Assembly (NCBI RefSeq): GCF_018691265.1
Contig: NW_024881313.1
Span: 41,925,897-41,989,896, forward strand
DNA from: Tyto alba
Lineage: Eukaryota > Chordata > Aves > Strigiformes > Tytonidae
DNA: 64,000 nt
Direction: 5' to 3'
Shown: one piece after another, positions 12,801 to 27,800 of the stretch
Position numbering within the stretch: the stretch's first letter is position 1
How the letters are laid out: each line of letters opens with the position of its first letter
Notes under the pieces: generated by a model
The model's input: the letters and a program-made list of their open reading frames with translations, nothing else
Databases searched by the model: none
Told to the model about the DNA's origin: nothing
Translations under genes and position numbers: made by a program

Positions 12801-15800
12801 GATTCAGTTGTAAAAGCATATGTATTTAAAATAATATTGTGATGAAATATTCCCTGCAGTCACTGTCAAAGTTTTTCAGTGTTTGGCTACACTCACTCCT
12901 AGGAATTTTCACCTTATTTCTAACGTGAACTTAAACAATTTCAAGTTCATTGTGTTGTCTCTTTTACAGGCAGAGAAACTTTTTTTTTCTTTTTGTGTAG
13001 ATAGATACATACTCATAAGTGAAGCTAAATTAATGACTCCATGGAACCCTGTATTATAGAGGATGTTTTCCTGTCTGCTAATAATCTCAGTAGCTTTTCT
13101 TGGAATTTTCTTGAGTTTGTCAGTAGATTTACTCATTTGTGACTCTGGTGTTCTTTGAGTGATGATGACATTGCCAAGCATGGCAATAATTGTAAAATCC
13201 TTAGTCTTGCTCTATGTCTTCCTGCTCATCTATTTAGGAAGTGCACAGTCCTGGTAGGCTACAGTGGTGTTCTGGGTTACAATTTCCTCCCCTACCATTT
13301 TCTAAATCCTTTTAAGATTTCCCTGGGAAGCAGTGATAGTTCCCATGCTGTAGCGGTGTTCCACATTCTTTGCTTCTAGGTTTCTTGATTGTACAAATAC
13401 CTTTAATAATTTGTATTGCTTTCTTTCTCCCAGTTCACCATGGTATGGATCCATATCCCTGTCCTATTCTTTATTTCTGATTTCTTCATTCTGTATCACT
13501 TGTAGATTCTGTTCCTTACGTTCAGGATAAATTATGAAAGCCCCAGAACCATTCCTGTTCTTTATACCTTGCATCTTTGTCTGTCTGTTGTTGTTCATGC
13601 AGCTGACTTCATTAACTTGCCCACTGAGTTTCAGCCACTTTCATCAGTAGCCATGGTCTCTTTAGATCCCACCAGTACAGACAAAGTGCTTGCTTTATTG
13701 TGCATTCCATTGTGTTCAGTATTGCAACTCATCTGCCATCATGCAGCTCAGTCAGCAAACTTGGAAAAAGCCTTTTCTGAAGTGTCTTACAGTTTTTTCA
13801 GAACATGATTAACTAAAAATTTTTACAGCTTTTAATACATTTATGTCTCTTTTGTCCTCTTCTGGATCATTTTAACAAAAACGGCAAGTCAAAGTTGTTG
13901 AAAGATGTAAGGTTTCATATATCACTTGGCCTTGATGAAAACTGAATCTGTCTTACTGCTTTTTTTCCGCTTTCTTGGGCAACACATGGCCAGTATTTGC
14001 TTTTTTGTCTGTGTGTCACTGTGAATTCCGCAAGAAGTTCTTGAGAAAGATTGTATCCCTAAGGACCACTTGAAAGTCTGAAATACCTGTTTTCCTTTAT
14101 TTTTTTCCATTATTTCTGACATTTTTAAGGAATGGACGGGACATAATTTTCCTGCAGAAGTGATACAGCTAAGTCTCTTGATGTTTAGAGGAATAAATTT
14201 GGAATTCACATGATGCTTTTTAGTACTCTTCCAGCCACAGCAGTAATTAGCTTGGAATGGACACATTAGATCAGTTTTGACATAATGTGTATCTTTCTCT
14301 ATAGCTGTGGAGACGGAAGCAGAGTTGTTTCTTTGGTGTATTTGAGCGAGTTTAGTCTAGATTTAAATGTCCAAGACTCTGTATTTCATAACTGGGAAAC
14401 ATTCATGACATTCTGGTTAAAACATTGTAGGGAAATCAGAGTAAATCTCTCTAAATATTGCTTGTACCTTTTGGCTGCACATAACAGGCATATCTGCCCT
14501 CATTCCATGTTTCTTCTCTGCTTTAAATCAAAATATAACTTAACTCTTTGGTTTTCTTCCCATAACTGTGTGACTATAAAGGGAGAAATTTTTTCTCTCA
14601 TGAAACTGTTTTTCTTTTGCTGATATTTATTATATATTTATTTATTATTATGTTTTTATTTATTTATAAATATATAAAATTTTATTTATAAATATATATT
14701 TTGTTTATATATTTTTATTTATTTATAAATATATAAATATATTTGTTTATTATTATGGTTTTCTTTTGCTAATAAGATAATTAGAATAAAGATAATATAT
14801 ATTCTAATATATTATTCTAAATAAATTTACAAATGCACCATTCCCCAACACAATTGCATTATTAGGATGATGATGGTGGTTATGATGGAGTTGGAGCTAA
14901 GTGAGGGGTAGGATGGGGAGTTAGTGGGATATCAAAATAAAAAGAGAGGGTAAAAGTTTTTTTAATTAGAACATGATTTTTTGAGGGTTGGGAAGTGAAG
15001 ACTGTGGATTCTGCCTCTGTGCTAATGATTGCTGGATTAGATTACTCTCTGCTGCAGGTTCAGAGAAGGAGGAGAGAATGCACTGCTATTGTTTAAACAG
15101 TATTTTTCTTATGTTCTCCTCTCTGCCTGACAGCCAAGTCCAGTAAGGGTTCACACGCAGTCCTTCCTTTTCTTGGTGACAGGCAGACAGCAAAATATAA
15201 ATTCAAAGTTGGGGAATCCCTTTTCCCTTCTGGAAGGTTTTCATGCTCTCTAGATGAGGAAGGATCTTTTTGTTCCCTGCCTGGGCTTCTCTTGATCTCT
15301 CTGCTAAATTTGACACTATTTGAGGAGATCTTTGTACCTCTACTTGAGTGAAGACATCTAAGCACTTTGATGTTTCATAGACCGATGTGCAGCTTTGTAA
15401 AAATTAAATCTTGTTCAACACACCTGCCTTTTTCTGAGGAAATCACAGGATTCTTTGATAACAGAAACTGTGTTGATACTATTGAATTTCTTCAAGACAT
15501 TTGGTCTGTTATCAATGACATTTAATTAAAAATCCTACAGTATAAGTAAATTTATTGGTTACCTTAAATTAAGAAGTCCCTCACTGTCAAATTGGAGACA
15601 TGTCGGTGAGTAGATAGTTTCTAGTGGGACCAGAAAGATCAGTTCTTGGCCCAGTGCAGTGTTGCTTTTCTTTATTTTTTCAGTGTCATGCATAATATAT
15701 GAATTTTGATGGTTAAATTTATGGGTAGGATTATTGGAATGGTAAATAAACACAGGGAGAAGGACAGTTATTGCTACAAAGTATTATCTGAATTGCCCAA

Positions 15801-18800
15801 TAAAGTGATCATAACACAGCAAAATTAGCTTTTCTGCAAATAAGTGCAGTACATATCTAACACAGGAATCTGGCAGTGCAAGAGTTCGTCTTTGTTTGGT
15901 TTTGTTTTTTCAAAAAAAAAAAAAATTCCTTATACTGAGTCAGTTGCCCATGTTGCAGCGAGTTTCTGTTGCCTCTCGCCCTATTGTTGTGCATCTCCAA
16001 GAGGAGGCTGGCTCTGTCTTTTCTTCACCATCCCATACAGCAGTTGCAGTCACCAATAGGCTCTCCCTTTCCCCTTCTCTTCTCAAGGCTGGACAAACCC
16101 AGCTCTCGCAGCTTTTCCTGGTAGGCATGTGCTCCATCCAGCCCCCTGACACCCTGGGGATCCTCTCCAGGCCTCACTGCAGAATGTCTCGTCTTTGTGG
16201 TCCGGTGCCCAGAAGTCCAGATGCAGCCTCACAAGTGTGGCACAGCAAGGAATAGCCTCTTTCCTTGACTCGATGGCCACACTTACGCTAACACAGCCCA
16301 CTTTGCAGTTGACTTCACAGACTCGTTCTCCGCTTGCTGTCCATGAGGACCCCCAGGTCCTCTCCTGCAAAACCGCTTTCCACGCAGTTGATGCCCACCC
16401 GTACCACTGCATGGCGTCGTCCTATCCCAGGAGCAGAACTCTGTATTTGCCTCTGTTGAACTTTAAAACGTTGAACTGCTGTCCTGTTTCTGCAGCCTGT
16501 CAAGGATCCTCTGAGTAGCCGTGCTACCCTGACTCTGACGTTGGCTTGGGCACCTGGGAGGCCTGAGGACAGGACTTACCAGGAGCAACGGGGGCAAAGA
16601 CAACACTGAGTGCCTCGCCCTGCTCCATGGCTTTTGACATGAGCAGCGGAACCAGACCCAGACCCAGGTCTTCCATAGTCTTCCTTCTGCCACTGATCCA
16701 CTTGCAGAAGGCTTTCTTGTTGACTGTCACGTGCATTGCTAGGTTCAATTTCAGCTGAGCTTTGACTTTCCTGATTTCATGCTTACACGCTTGGGCACCA
16801 TTGTGCTGTTTCTGCTGGGTAGACCATCCCTGTTTACATCTCCGTGCACTCCCTCTTCGCATTTGAGGCCAGTCAGGAGTTCCCTGCTTAACTCTGCTGG
16901 CCTCCTGCCAGGACCGCTCAACTTTCTGCACATTGGTCTGATCGTTCCCCTTTGGCTTTCAAGTGGTTGTCCCTGAAGTTCAGCCAGCTTCCCTGAGCCC
17001 CTTTGTCTTCCGGGGATTCCCACTGTCCCATAGGATCCTTCCAGGCAGATCCCTGAACAAGCCAGAGCCTGCTCTGCTGAAGTCCAGGTCTTGCTTGCTT
17101 CTCTCAGGATCGCCAACTCTGCCATCTCATGGGTGCTGCAGCGTGGGCTGCCCTTAACCCTCACGTCCCCAACCAGTTCTCCCTTCTTTGTGAGTAACAG
17201 GTCCAGCAGAGCACTTCCTCTTGTTGGTTTGTTGACCATCTGTGTTAAGGGACTGTCATCAATCCAATCCAGAAATCTCTTCTAGTGCTTGTGCCCAGCG
17301 CTCCTGCCCTCAAGGCGGATGTCAGGGTGGTTAAAGTTCCCCCATGAGTTTGGGGGCCTGCAACCATGGGGCTTCCTCCAGATGTCTAGGAAAGGCTCTG
17401 TCTCCTTCTTGATTGCGTGGTTTGTAGGAGATGCCCCTCACATTATCATCTCTTCCAGTGCAACTCTCAGCTTTTGTGTAAATCCTTCCCTAATGTGCAG
17501 CCTCTTGTCATTGCCTTCCAAGCTGATGTTTTGTGCCAGTCAGATCAGCTATCCTGTGATGTTTTTCATATCCCAGAGACTGTACTGCTGCATCTGTTCA
17601 CTGATTTTTGATTCTGGCTGTTTCGCAAGCCTTGCACGTTTGTTTACAAGCATGTGTGGTGGGGCCCTCACATTGTGCTGCTTTTACAAGGAAATTGTGA
17701 GAGTCTCTCCCATCATGCTATTACATGCACACTGTCCTCACTGCTCCCACTCCTACAATTTTTCCATTCTTCTGTCACCGTTGATAAAAAATCTGTGGAA
17801 ATCAAGGATGAAACTGCCTAATTTAATAATAATCTGTTTTTATTAATTTTTAAAATTTTGAAACGTTGCATTTTGACAATAGGAAAAAAAAAGAACCACA
17901 GCCTCTAGAAATACACTATTTTACTAATGTTAACAATAATCTATTCCAGTTATCCATATGATTCTAAGATAAGGTTTAATATACATGTTTCAAAACCTCA
18001 GGTGATGAGATGTTACTGATTGGGGCTTTTTGTAGTTCTTTGAAATAGATAAAGGCCAGAATGGAGAATTCAGGTCTTGAAATACTCTTTACAGATTTAA
18101 TGTTTAGAACTTTTGTAGAAGAAGAGAGGAGACTTTCATGGAGTTACGAACTTTTCAGTTAGGGCAAACCATGCAAGAAGAAGGAATTAGGCAGGCTGCA
18201 CACATCCTTATCACATAAACATAACTGCGGTTCAGTTACCTATGAAGAAAACTGAAAACTGACTTACGTACTTCTGGCTGGAGTGTATGAGCACTTTCAT
18301 CTTTTTGAGCTAAGATCTACCAGAAACAAAACTCTTCTTTGTGATGTGATACTGCTGGGGCTCCCCTTTAATTTTCCCCTCTCTTGAGGGGAAATTGGGA
18401 AAAAGTATGAAATTGGAACATTGTCATGCCTCCAGAAGATTATTCCAATAGTAGGGTGAGAAAGCAAAAGCCTATAAGAGCAGCCAAAACTGGCCTGAGT
18501 AGACCTTTGATCAAGCCAAGTATCCCATCTTCACTGTGACCATAACAGCTACCCAGAGAAGAGTACAAACACAGACAAGTACCATTCTTCTCTCAAATAC
18601 TCTTCCAAACTGCAGCCATTTGCAGTTCAAGGAATTATATGCTGTATTATCTTTGTTGGCCGATTTTAAAGTGTTTATGCTTTCTTAACATCTTACAATG
18701 TTTAACATCCAGTTTGATTATAGGAATGGAATAGGAAATACCCTTTCACTTTCATGTGATAAGAAGTGTAGAAGTGTGGAATAGAAATACTTATTGAAGA

Positions 18801-21800
18801 TTACCGCTGTTTCTACAAACTTACTAGAAAATTCATTAGATCCTGGGTATAGTACCCTGCGAACCAGCTCAAAGGTTTGTATCATAGCTGTAGTATACAC
18901 TTTATCTTGAGAGCTGTGTAGGCCAGCTCCCTGCTTCATCATGTGCCTAGGAGTTTATGAACTGACTGTACTGGAACTTGGAGTTAAAAGATTTAAACTG
19001 TGTTCTGGGTCTAGAATTTTTAATTGATTGCATTACAGCATGGTTAATATCCTTTTTGTGGAAGGAATTGAGGAATCTTTTTTCTGGGTGGGAAAGGATA
19101 AAACCATAGGGGTATTTTGCTGGGTCCAAAGATTTGTATTCACTGTGGGGAGGAAGTATTGCCTAGCTGTCTTTACTCTGCAAGCTCTCTGGCAACTCCT
19201 TGATGTTTGCAGGGGAATGCTAGCAATTCGTGCTTCGCTCTTACAAATGTTCATGTTCTTTTATTATTCTGCTGATACTAAGGCTTTGTGAAGGCATACA
19301 AGTGGTTGAAAATACAGTGGTTCAGCTAAAGCTGAATAGAGTTTTTGGATCTGTGGTTTCTGCTTCTCCAAAGTGTCCGTCCTGCTGTAAATAGAGCAGG
19401 CGTTCTAGCACCTCAAAACAAACAAACAAACAAGGTTGAAAGAGACATTTATTTGATACTCTTGATCAGTCTAAATACAGAAGGGAGGATTTGTTCCTCT
19501 TCAGGTTGGAAAAGAAAAAATACTAAGAAAGAGATGACAAAAAACTATATAATGTCTGAGCAGGATTGAGAAGGTGCATAGGGAATGCCTGCCCACTGCT
19601 GCTCCATCTATGCAAGAAGTTGGTATCAAAAGAAGCTAGCAGATGGCAAGTTCAAAATGAGCGAAAGGAGGTACTTCTTCACACACTGCCTGTTGAGGTT
19701 CTGGAATGCCATGCCCCAGGCTGTTGTAGGTACTAAAGGGCAACAACTTTCAAATGCTGTCAGAGACACAATACTGGTATAGACGACTGTTGGGATGACC
19801 TTGTGCAATAATTCTTATGTCCTTGCAGAACATAGCGAATAGGTGCATGCCCGGTGTCTCTCACATAGGTATTTGTGCCCTACACCAAATTAAAACTGTA
19901 GACTTCTGATTCTAAAGCGAGACAGGAATACCAACTAGCTTTTAATTCCTATAGAACAGAAGTGTTCTAGCAGTTAAATAGTTTAGTTATATAGGTGAAA
20001 ACTAGAGTGAATATTGTAGAAATAGAGAAGGTAGTCCAGTAGATTTATTATAAATACTTACAGTTCCTTTCTTTTATCATTTGCCTGCATGAGTTACTCC
20101 CAATTAAGAAGCAACTTTTTCATGTAAGAGTATACTTGCTCATTTCTAAGCTCAGATCATTAGGTCTTCCTCCTGACCAACTCTGTACCACTTCCTCTGC
20201 TAACTTCTCTGGAAAAGGGAAGATAAAAAGGGAGGTTGTTAATAGAACTAATGTAGTTTAGCTAATGAATTAAAATACCAGTAAAATTTGGCAAGATTGA
20301 AAGTTGACACCTCGTAGCTGATGATGTTGAAATTTTGATGTGAAAGTCAATTTCACCTCAGCCAAGATGTGTTCACAAAGGTTGACTTCCTAAATGGCAG
20401 TTTTTACTTATGATGGGTAATTCTTGTTCTTAAAAAATAGCATGAACATGCACCCTTTATTTTAAGTCTAGAGAGACCTAGCACTTTTAGTTTAAACAGG
20501 CCAAATTTACCATACTTTGCGTTGCCAAGAGCAGTGGCTCCTAGGCTACTTGTAGGTAAGCCTCACTTGAAAAAAAGTAGCCATGATTCGGGCCTTCTGG
20601 ATCCAGTGTGTGTCTTCCAGAGTTCATTAGCTTTAGTTCTGTGCTCCAGCTTCTCAGTCGTATGCTTGTACCATGCCACTGAAACCTGCCGCACTAATTG
20701 GGAACTGCTCTCTTAGGGATAACTCCTTCTGATCATGTGTGTCTGAGGGCTGGGAAGATGACAGTATTGTTGCTCTGGAACATAGCAGATTCTTGCTTCC
20801 AGTGCTTGGTTATTCCTTGCTTCCTTCTCAGATCCGGGAGCTGGTTCCTGAGTCCCAGGCCTACATGGATCTGTTGGCCTTTGAACGCAAACTAGACCAG
20901 ACCATTATGCGGAAGCGTGTGGATATTCAGGAAGCGCTGAAGAGGCCAATGAAGGTATGTCATGAAAAATTTGTAGATTGAGTTAGGGGGAAAAAAATAA
21001 TCCTTATATTAAATGGTGGAATGATATTTCCAGTAAAGGTTATGTTAACAGATATTTTGAAACAGGTCAGACAAAGCTCCTAAGAATAAGCAGTTGGGGA
21101 GCAGCATGCATGGAAAAGAGGTGGAGAAAATTTTGTGGATATTACCTGCTCTAGATTGTGAAAGCCTTTAATAAGGGGAATAATAGCTTGTGGATAAACA
21201 AAACACTGGTTTTGGAACTTTGTATTAGGATGATTAAAAAGAATAAAACAAGAGATTAGAGAAGTGTGCTGAAGAGATGTATTAAATTTCCTAGTAGAAT
21301 TCAGTCAAAAGCTAAACTTGTAGAATAACAGAACATATAATGGGAAGAATTACTTACAGAAAAATTGTTAAAGATCCTGCAAAAATGTACACGTTTACAT
21401 AGTCTGTTTAAGGATGTAAGAAAAGAATGGATGACATTTTCTGCAATTTCTGTTAGATCAAGTTCAGCACTTTACTGTTCATAATATCCCACTGAAATGG
21501 TCTTTTCCTAAGTTTTCTGAGTCTGTTGAGCTGAATCAGGGAAAAGTTTAGCTTGGAGGAAACTGGAATTCTTCTAGTTCAACCTCCTGCTCAAAACAGG
21601 GTTGTGAAGGCCTTGTTGAATTTTGGAAATCTCCAAGGATGGAGGTTTCACATCCTCCTCAGGCAATCTATTCCAACGTTTGGCAACTCTTATTGTGAGG
21701 AATTCATTTTCATATCTATATTCAAGTTCTTGTGACTGTATTGAATGCTCATACTCATTCATATAGTAAATTCTGTAGTATGAAGAGTTTTGTAGCTGTA

Positions 21801-24800
21801 TGTCTACTGTGAAGTAAAGCTGTCGTTCTTGTGTGTAACACAGTAATGGGTATCAGCCCAGCTAAGATCAAGATTCCATTCTGTTTGTCACTGCACAGGT
21901 GTCTGATACGATATGAAAAGCTTTCCCCTCTGATATTTCTTCAGTTGATACATACGAAACAGAAAGAAACAGAAAAAAACGAAAAAATTGAGTTCCGTTA
22001 ACATGCTTACTTTATAGATAGATAGGAAACTGAAGCCTGGATGGTTTAAATCACAAGTTTGTAGTCAAAAATTGTTGTATATAGTTGATTGGAGTCTCGG
22101 AAGGAATAATTTGTCTTAGCTTCGTAATGTGGGTAGAACACCATTATTTTAAACCAGCTAGGAACTTGGCCATGTTCAAAAGTAATTGAAGACTTAGACA
22201 CGCATTCATAAATCTGCAGGAAGAGGTTCATTTTGTGGCAAACTTTTAACTAGGGAATTGACCGGTGCATGAGGTTCCAGCTCGAAGCTGTACAGTGGAG
22301 ATATTCAGGGCCTGTAATGGGGAACAGTATAGGAGGCACAGCACTCTACAGAAACTGTAGACAGAAAAATCTTTTTCTGTCTGGGGCTCAGCAAACACAT
22401 TTTAAGTATCAGTTACTCAGCTAGTTAACATCTAAAGAATGATCAAACAGATGTTTTTCAAATTCATGTCTAGACATAGCAAGTAGCAGCTGTGAAATTC
22501 CAGACCTGTCAAAATATAGCTAAGCCTGGATAAATTTGTGTTGTTCTGATATTAAGTATTTTCATTTTATTATAGTTGGAGCATTGGTAACAGCAATAAA
22601 CATTTTCTCTGCATTTCCATCTTTTATCAAAATTCTTGTAATTTTAAAATACTTGCCTTAAAGCAGTGATTCCTAAACTGGGATTGTAATCCTGGGAAAA
22701 ATTAAAATTTGTCTGAGATATGTGATAATATGTAGGGAATATGCAGGACTGCTCAGAGTTATTAGTTGTAATTGCTGTTATCATATTGATAACAGTGATT
22801 GAGTTGTTGCTAGAAGCAGTCTTTGGGAACCATAGGTTTATGGTCTAGTGTTACTCAGGCTGCTTTTTTCTGTCAGAAGACTAATTATTCTGGAGAAGTG
22901 TTTCAAACAGTTTTCATTGAGGACAGTACGTAAAATACGCTGGGCCTATTGATCCTACTTGGATCTTCTGTGAACAGTTGCACTGTTGAAACATACGACA
23001 ATTTGGGGATTGCTCAGAAAGCAAGAAGACCTTGTGTGGTTGGTTGAAGGGGGGGGAAACAGCCTTTACCACCTGCCAGGTCAGTTTGCCACTGTCAGCA
23101 ACCCCTCTCATCTGCCAGCTTTTTCAGTCTAGATCCTGTGGTGTCTTTTTTCTGCCTTTTGGGTACTAGCATGTTCTCTCCTCTTCTTCTGTCAGTCCTA
23201 CATTCTTGGACTACATCTATCACAAGAGTCTCAGAATTCCTCATCTGCAGAGCAGCATTTGCTGCATGCCACTCGTCGCAAGAGTCCTTGGACTGACTCG
23301 ATGGAAGACCCACCCACTCACGTGCTCAGAATTCCAGAAGGGACTTTTCAGGAGGCAGTTAGGCAGACAAGGATGTTTGACTGCAGTGTGGCTAGAGGTA
23401 CAGATATAGCAAGGTCCATGGCCTGAAGGAAACAGAAACCATATGGCTCAACTCCAGATGAGTAGACGTCATTAAAGAAGAATGTATTACAGAAAATCTG
23501 GACGGCTAGGGCCATGGTATACTTTGGGGTTGGGATTTATTTGGCTAAGTATAGACATCTACATTGTATTTCTTTATATGTAACCTAGTCACTCTGAGCT
23601 CCCTTTATAGTTGTGAGATTTAGTCAGTTTAGGCAATGGAATTCAGGGCACAGTTCTTCTCATACAGTAGTAGATATTTAAAAGTATAGATAAATCATGC
23701 CCTAAAAAGTGCCTGTTTCTCTCTCAATTGTTGAAAACTGATATAACTAGTCAGTTGTGGATATAAATATAATTTTAAGACTCATGATTTTCATCCCAAG
23801 GCTTGAATCTGGGGTCACCTGTCTGAAAGAAGGGCATCTAGTGACCCATACCACAAGCAAGGTTCCTACTCCAAGCACTGGCACCACAGACAATAGTTTA
23901 GTCTCACCCAAACCAGAGACTGTTATCCAGGGACTGTCACTCTTTCACACGGAACTGGTGTGAGACATTGAGTTTATCAGATCTGTGTGTAGTTGCAATT
24001 CCTCAGACTAAATGATCTACTCCCAGGTTCTCCATTTTCAGGACAGTACAAAAGAATAGTAGCATCTGAATACAGTCACAATGTCTCTCTCTCTGGTTTT
24101 GTAAATTGAGATTCTTTCCCCGCTTTCAGGTTGTAAGTTGACTGAGGAATTGCTGTTGGATTATTGGCAGGGGGGAATTTGCATTTTTTCTGAAACACTA
24201 AGGTTTCTGCCTGGTCCTCTGCTCTCTCAGGCAAGACTGGGTTTTTTTTGCTCAGTATGCCTTGCGTCCACAGCACCTCATACCTGGGCTCTGCAGTTCT
24301 GTCTCTTCTCTCTTCTGTATACTGAATTCTAAACCTCGAGCATCCAAGGGATATTCTTAGGGGCAGAGGAACAAACAATTTTTGGAGATTTTTGTCATAC
24401 TCTGAACCGTACTGTTACTGAACTCCTGGAATCAAACCTGCACTTACTTCAGTCAACAAATGCAGTAGGTATCGTTTACCCCAACTTGAGCAAAGCATTT
24501 TGTTCGTTATGGGACATTATGGAGAAAGAGGTGGGGATTACTAAAGAAAATTTAAGGTAACTGAGAGGAGTGGTAGCTCTATCACTTTTTAGCTCTTGTA
24601 GATTCCCCTCTGCACTTTGTGGTCTGTGGCACATGGACACTGTACTTCTTCTTCAGTGATTGTCATATTGGTCTTGGTGCTGGCTGGGATTAATTGGAGG
24701 AATTTCTGCTATAAAATAGTTGCCAATTGATTTGAAACATCATTAAAGGTGAGGTTTATTATTTTGCTAATAACAATCTTATGCTTAATATGATGCAACT

Positions 24801-27800
24801 GAGAGAAAAAAAATCTTAGGATAAGTCAGCGTCTAGAATTCCCTGTAGCAACAGGAGAGCTCTAGTGTTGTTGCAGAAGACCCTATTGGTATCTCATCTG
24901 GTTGCTAAAGCTGGAATACTGTGTCATCAGTGCTCAAAATGAGCAATTCAAACTAGAATGATCATGTGAAAAAATAGCTTCTGGAACAACCTACAGAAGG
25001 GAAGATTCACCTTGTGATTGTCACTTAGCTTTTATATGCAAACACAAACAAAATTGGGAGGGATTGGGGGTGGTTGCCTTTTTAGTAGAGGGGAAGAAAA
25101 GTATCAGCATTTAGGCTGAAGGACAATGCCGGCACAAGAAAAATGGGGAAGAGGTGACTAAATAAACATCAGGCTTGAAATTAGAGAGAGGTTGTAACTG
25201 TCAGAGAAGCAAAATTCCTCCAAATCAAGGAGGGGAAACAAAAAATTTACTTTTTAAATTGTATCTTCATGGGTTCTGAAAAGCACTACATGATACAGAC
25301 CTGTGACCTGGACTTACTGTTGCTGCCAGCTCAGTGACCCTAGGGTCCGTTGGTGTACTCCATCAAGCACTACAATGGTTTTGATCAGATACTTGAAAAC
25401 TCTTCAGGGGAGATGTCTGCACGAGCCTTTTGAAGTATAAATATGTTGAAGGCAAACCAGAATTTATGGCAATTTCAATTTAAATAAAACAATTTATCGA
25501 GGGAATTTTATTATGATTTTTCTCATCTTTAATCATTGACCATAAAATTACAAAATAAAAGCCAAATAGCTTACAGTTTCTTTAGTGTGAGGAGATCAGT
25601 TGGCAACAGATACATCATCAGATTAGTACGTGGTTATACATTGGGAGAGTTGGGTCATGGCTTGTGGTTCTCTTAGCGTCCTTAGTCTTTACACATATAT
25701 CGATCTGCAGTCACCCAGTCTTTGAGGGTCACCTCAGAGTCAGTGGGCTTTAAGTGAGTCCACCTCCTTTTGGACACCCCTGAACTTGGCCCTAGGAGTT
25801 TCCAGGTTGTCTTCTCTAGACTGATCTGGGGGTTCTTACACGTTATTATTGAGAGGACTGGGTTGCCAGTGGGACCACACCAACATGTGGTACTGCATTA
25901 CTGGCTGGCTTGTTGCCTGGATTGTTACTCACTGTCAGAGCCTTAGCATACTACACTGCTTTTAACTAGTTAGGACTGAATCAAGCCACTGGGAAAAAGG
26001 TTCCTCAGTTTCAACACAAACACACAAAGTATATGTGCATTCGTAACCCGTTACAAACTGGCTTAAGTGTTTGATGAGAACATGGTTAAATCTTGCATAA
26101 TCACCCTCCCTCTCCCACATGCAGTGACAACAGGAATTATGAGGCTGGTGTAGATCAGTGTCCTTACGAAGTGACCAGTAACAAAATCTCAGATTGGTTG
26201 AGGTTGGAAGAGACCTCTGGAGGTCATCTTGCTCAGCCCCTCTGTTCAAGCAGGGCCACCCAGAGCTGGTTGGTCAGGACCGTATCTGGATGACTTTTGA
26301 ATATTACCAAAGTGGGAGACTCCACAACCTCTCTAGATAGTGTGTTCCAGTGCTAAATACTTCATAAGTACTTCATAATACTTCTAAGGTGCCAGAAACC
26401 CTTCCGACTCTAGATAACAGATCCACCTAAATTCCAGTAATCAGAGATCAGTTTATATTAAGACACAGAAAGGTCTGACGTCTTTTAAAATTCTCATATA
26501 TTGGTATGACTGGATATTCTTGGGTTCTGTACATAATACAGCCACTCCAGCTCCATCCCTGTTTTTTGTTCGTTTGTTTGTTGTCTTTTGTGTTTGTTTG
26601 TTTGTTTGCTTTTGTTTAAAGAGCTTCTGGCTTTGGTACAACAGCTGGTAGTTCAAAAGTAGAACAATTGAGACTGATTAATGTGCATACTTACGACTAC
26701 TAGAGCAAGATATCAGATATGTAATGGATTTTTCATTATGTCAAGTCTTTAGGTCAACAATGGATGATGTCCTTCAAAAAGAGCCACCCTATTTGATGAA
26801 TGATTAGAGCCTGTGTTGCACAGGAAATAGAACTGGACAATAAAGTCTCTTCTGGCTTAAAAAACTGCAATTTTTAAATCTGTGTTCTGTGACAATGAGT
26901 TATGTGGGTTAACCGTGATTCATTATGCTTTGTGTAGCATACATGACATACTTCCATTGATCAGGTTTGAATTTATGGTCTTGTGGCATAATTTTACGTT
27001 CTGCTTTTTGCATTGTGAGATAAGGAAAATGCAAACACCTAATCTCCTTTAGATCAGCCCATATTTTAAATATGTCTTTCAGGTTCTTTAATGTTCTCTT
27101 TTCTTCGGTAAAAACTTCAGTTCTCACAATCACTGTAGAGAAAGAATTTTTCAATGCTCCTAGCTGTTCTTATCACCCATCAGTGTATACCTCCTGATTA
27201 TCTTCCTAAGAGCATAGTATACAATCGCCAAATAAGTTGCTGGAACCGATTGTATAGACTATTGCACATACTGTTCTCTGTTTATTCCTCTATAACATTT
27301 GTTTGATTTTTTCTGAGTTTTTTTTTATTGTTGTTGAAGTTTTTATAGAACTGTCTACAGGTGTTTATCATACGTTAGTTCAATTTTGAACTCAGTAAAT
27401 ATTGGGTAGTTTCAGTATTCATGATACTTGCGTGTTCTACCAAGTCACCGATTTTCCTGGTTTGGGTTGGCCTTTTTTAAGTTCTTGTCCATCGTCTGTT
27501 GTCATGAGTTACCTAAATAATTTTATTTCTTCTACAAATTTTGACGTGTTTGTTGCTACTCTGGGTGAGAAATACCTCTATATTCCAGTTCTGATACGGA
27601 CACTCTCTATTTCTTCTGATTCTTTTATAATGGTCAGAGTTGAACGCTTGTTCTTAGTGGTGATTGTTCTTTTTGCCTCTTGATTTCTGGTCTCCATGCT
27701 ACTTTATCTTCCACTGTTCTTTTTATTTCCTAAACAGTTTTTGTGAGATCATGGAACAGTCACTCTAAATGCAAAGACAGAAACACAGATTTTAATCTTT

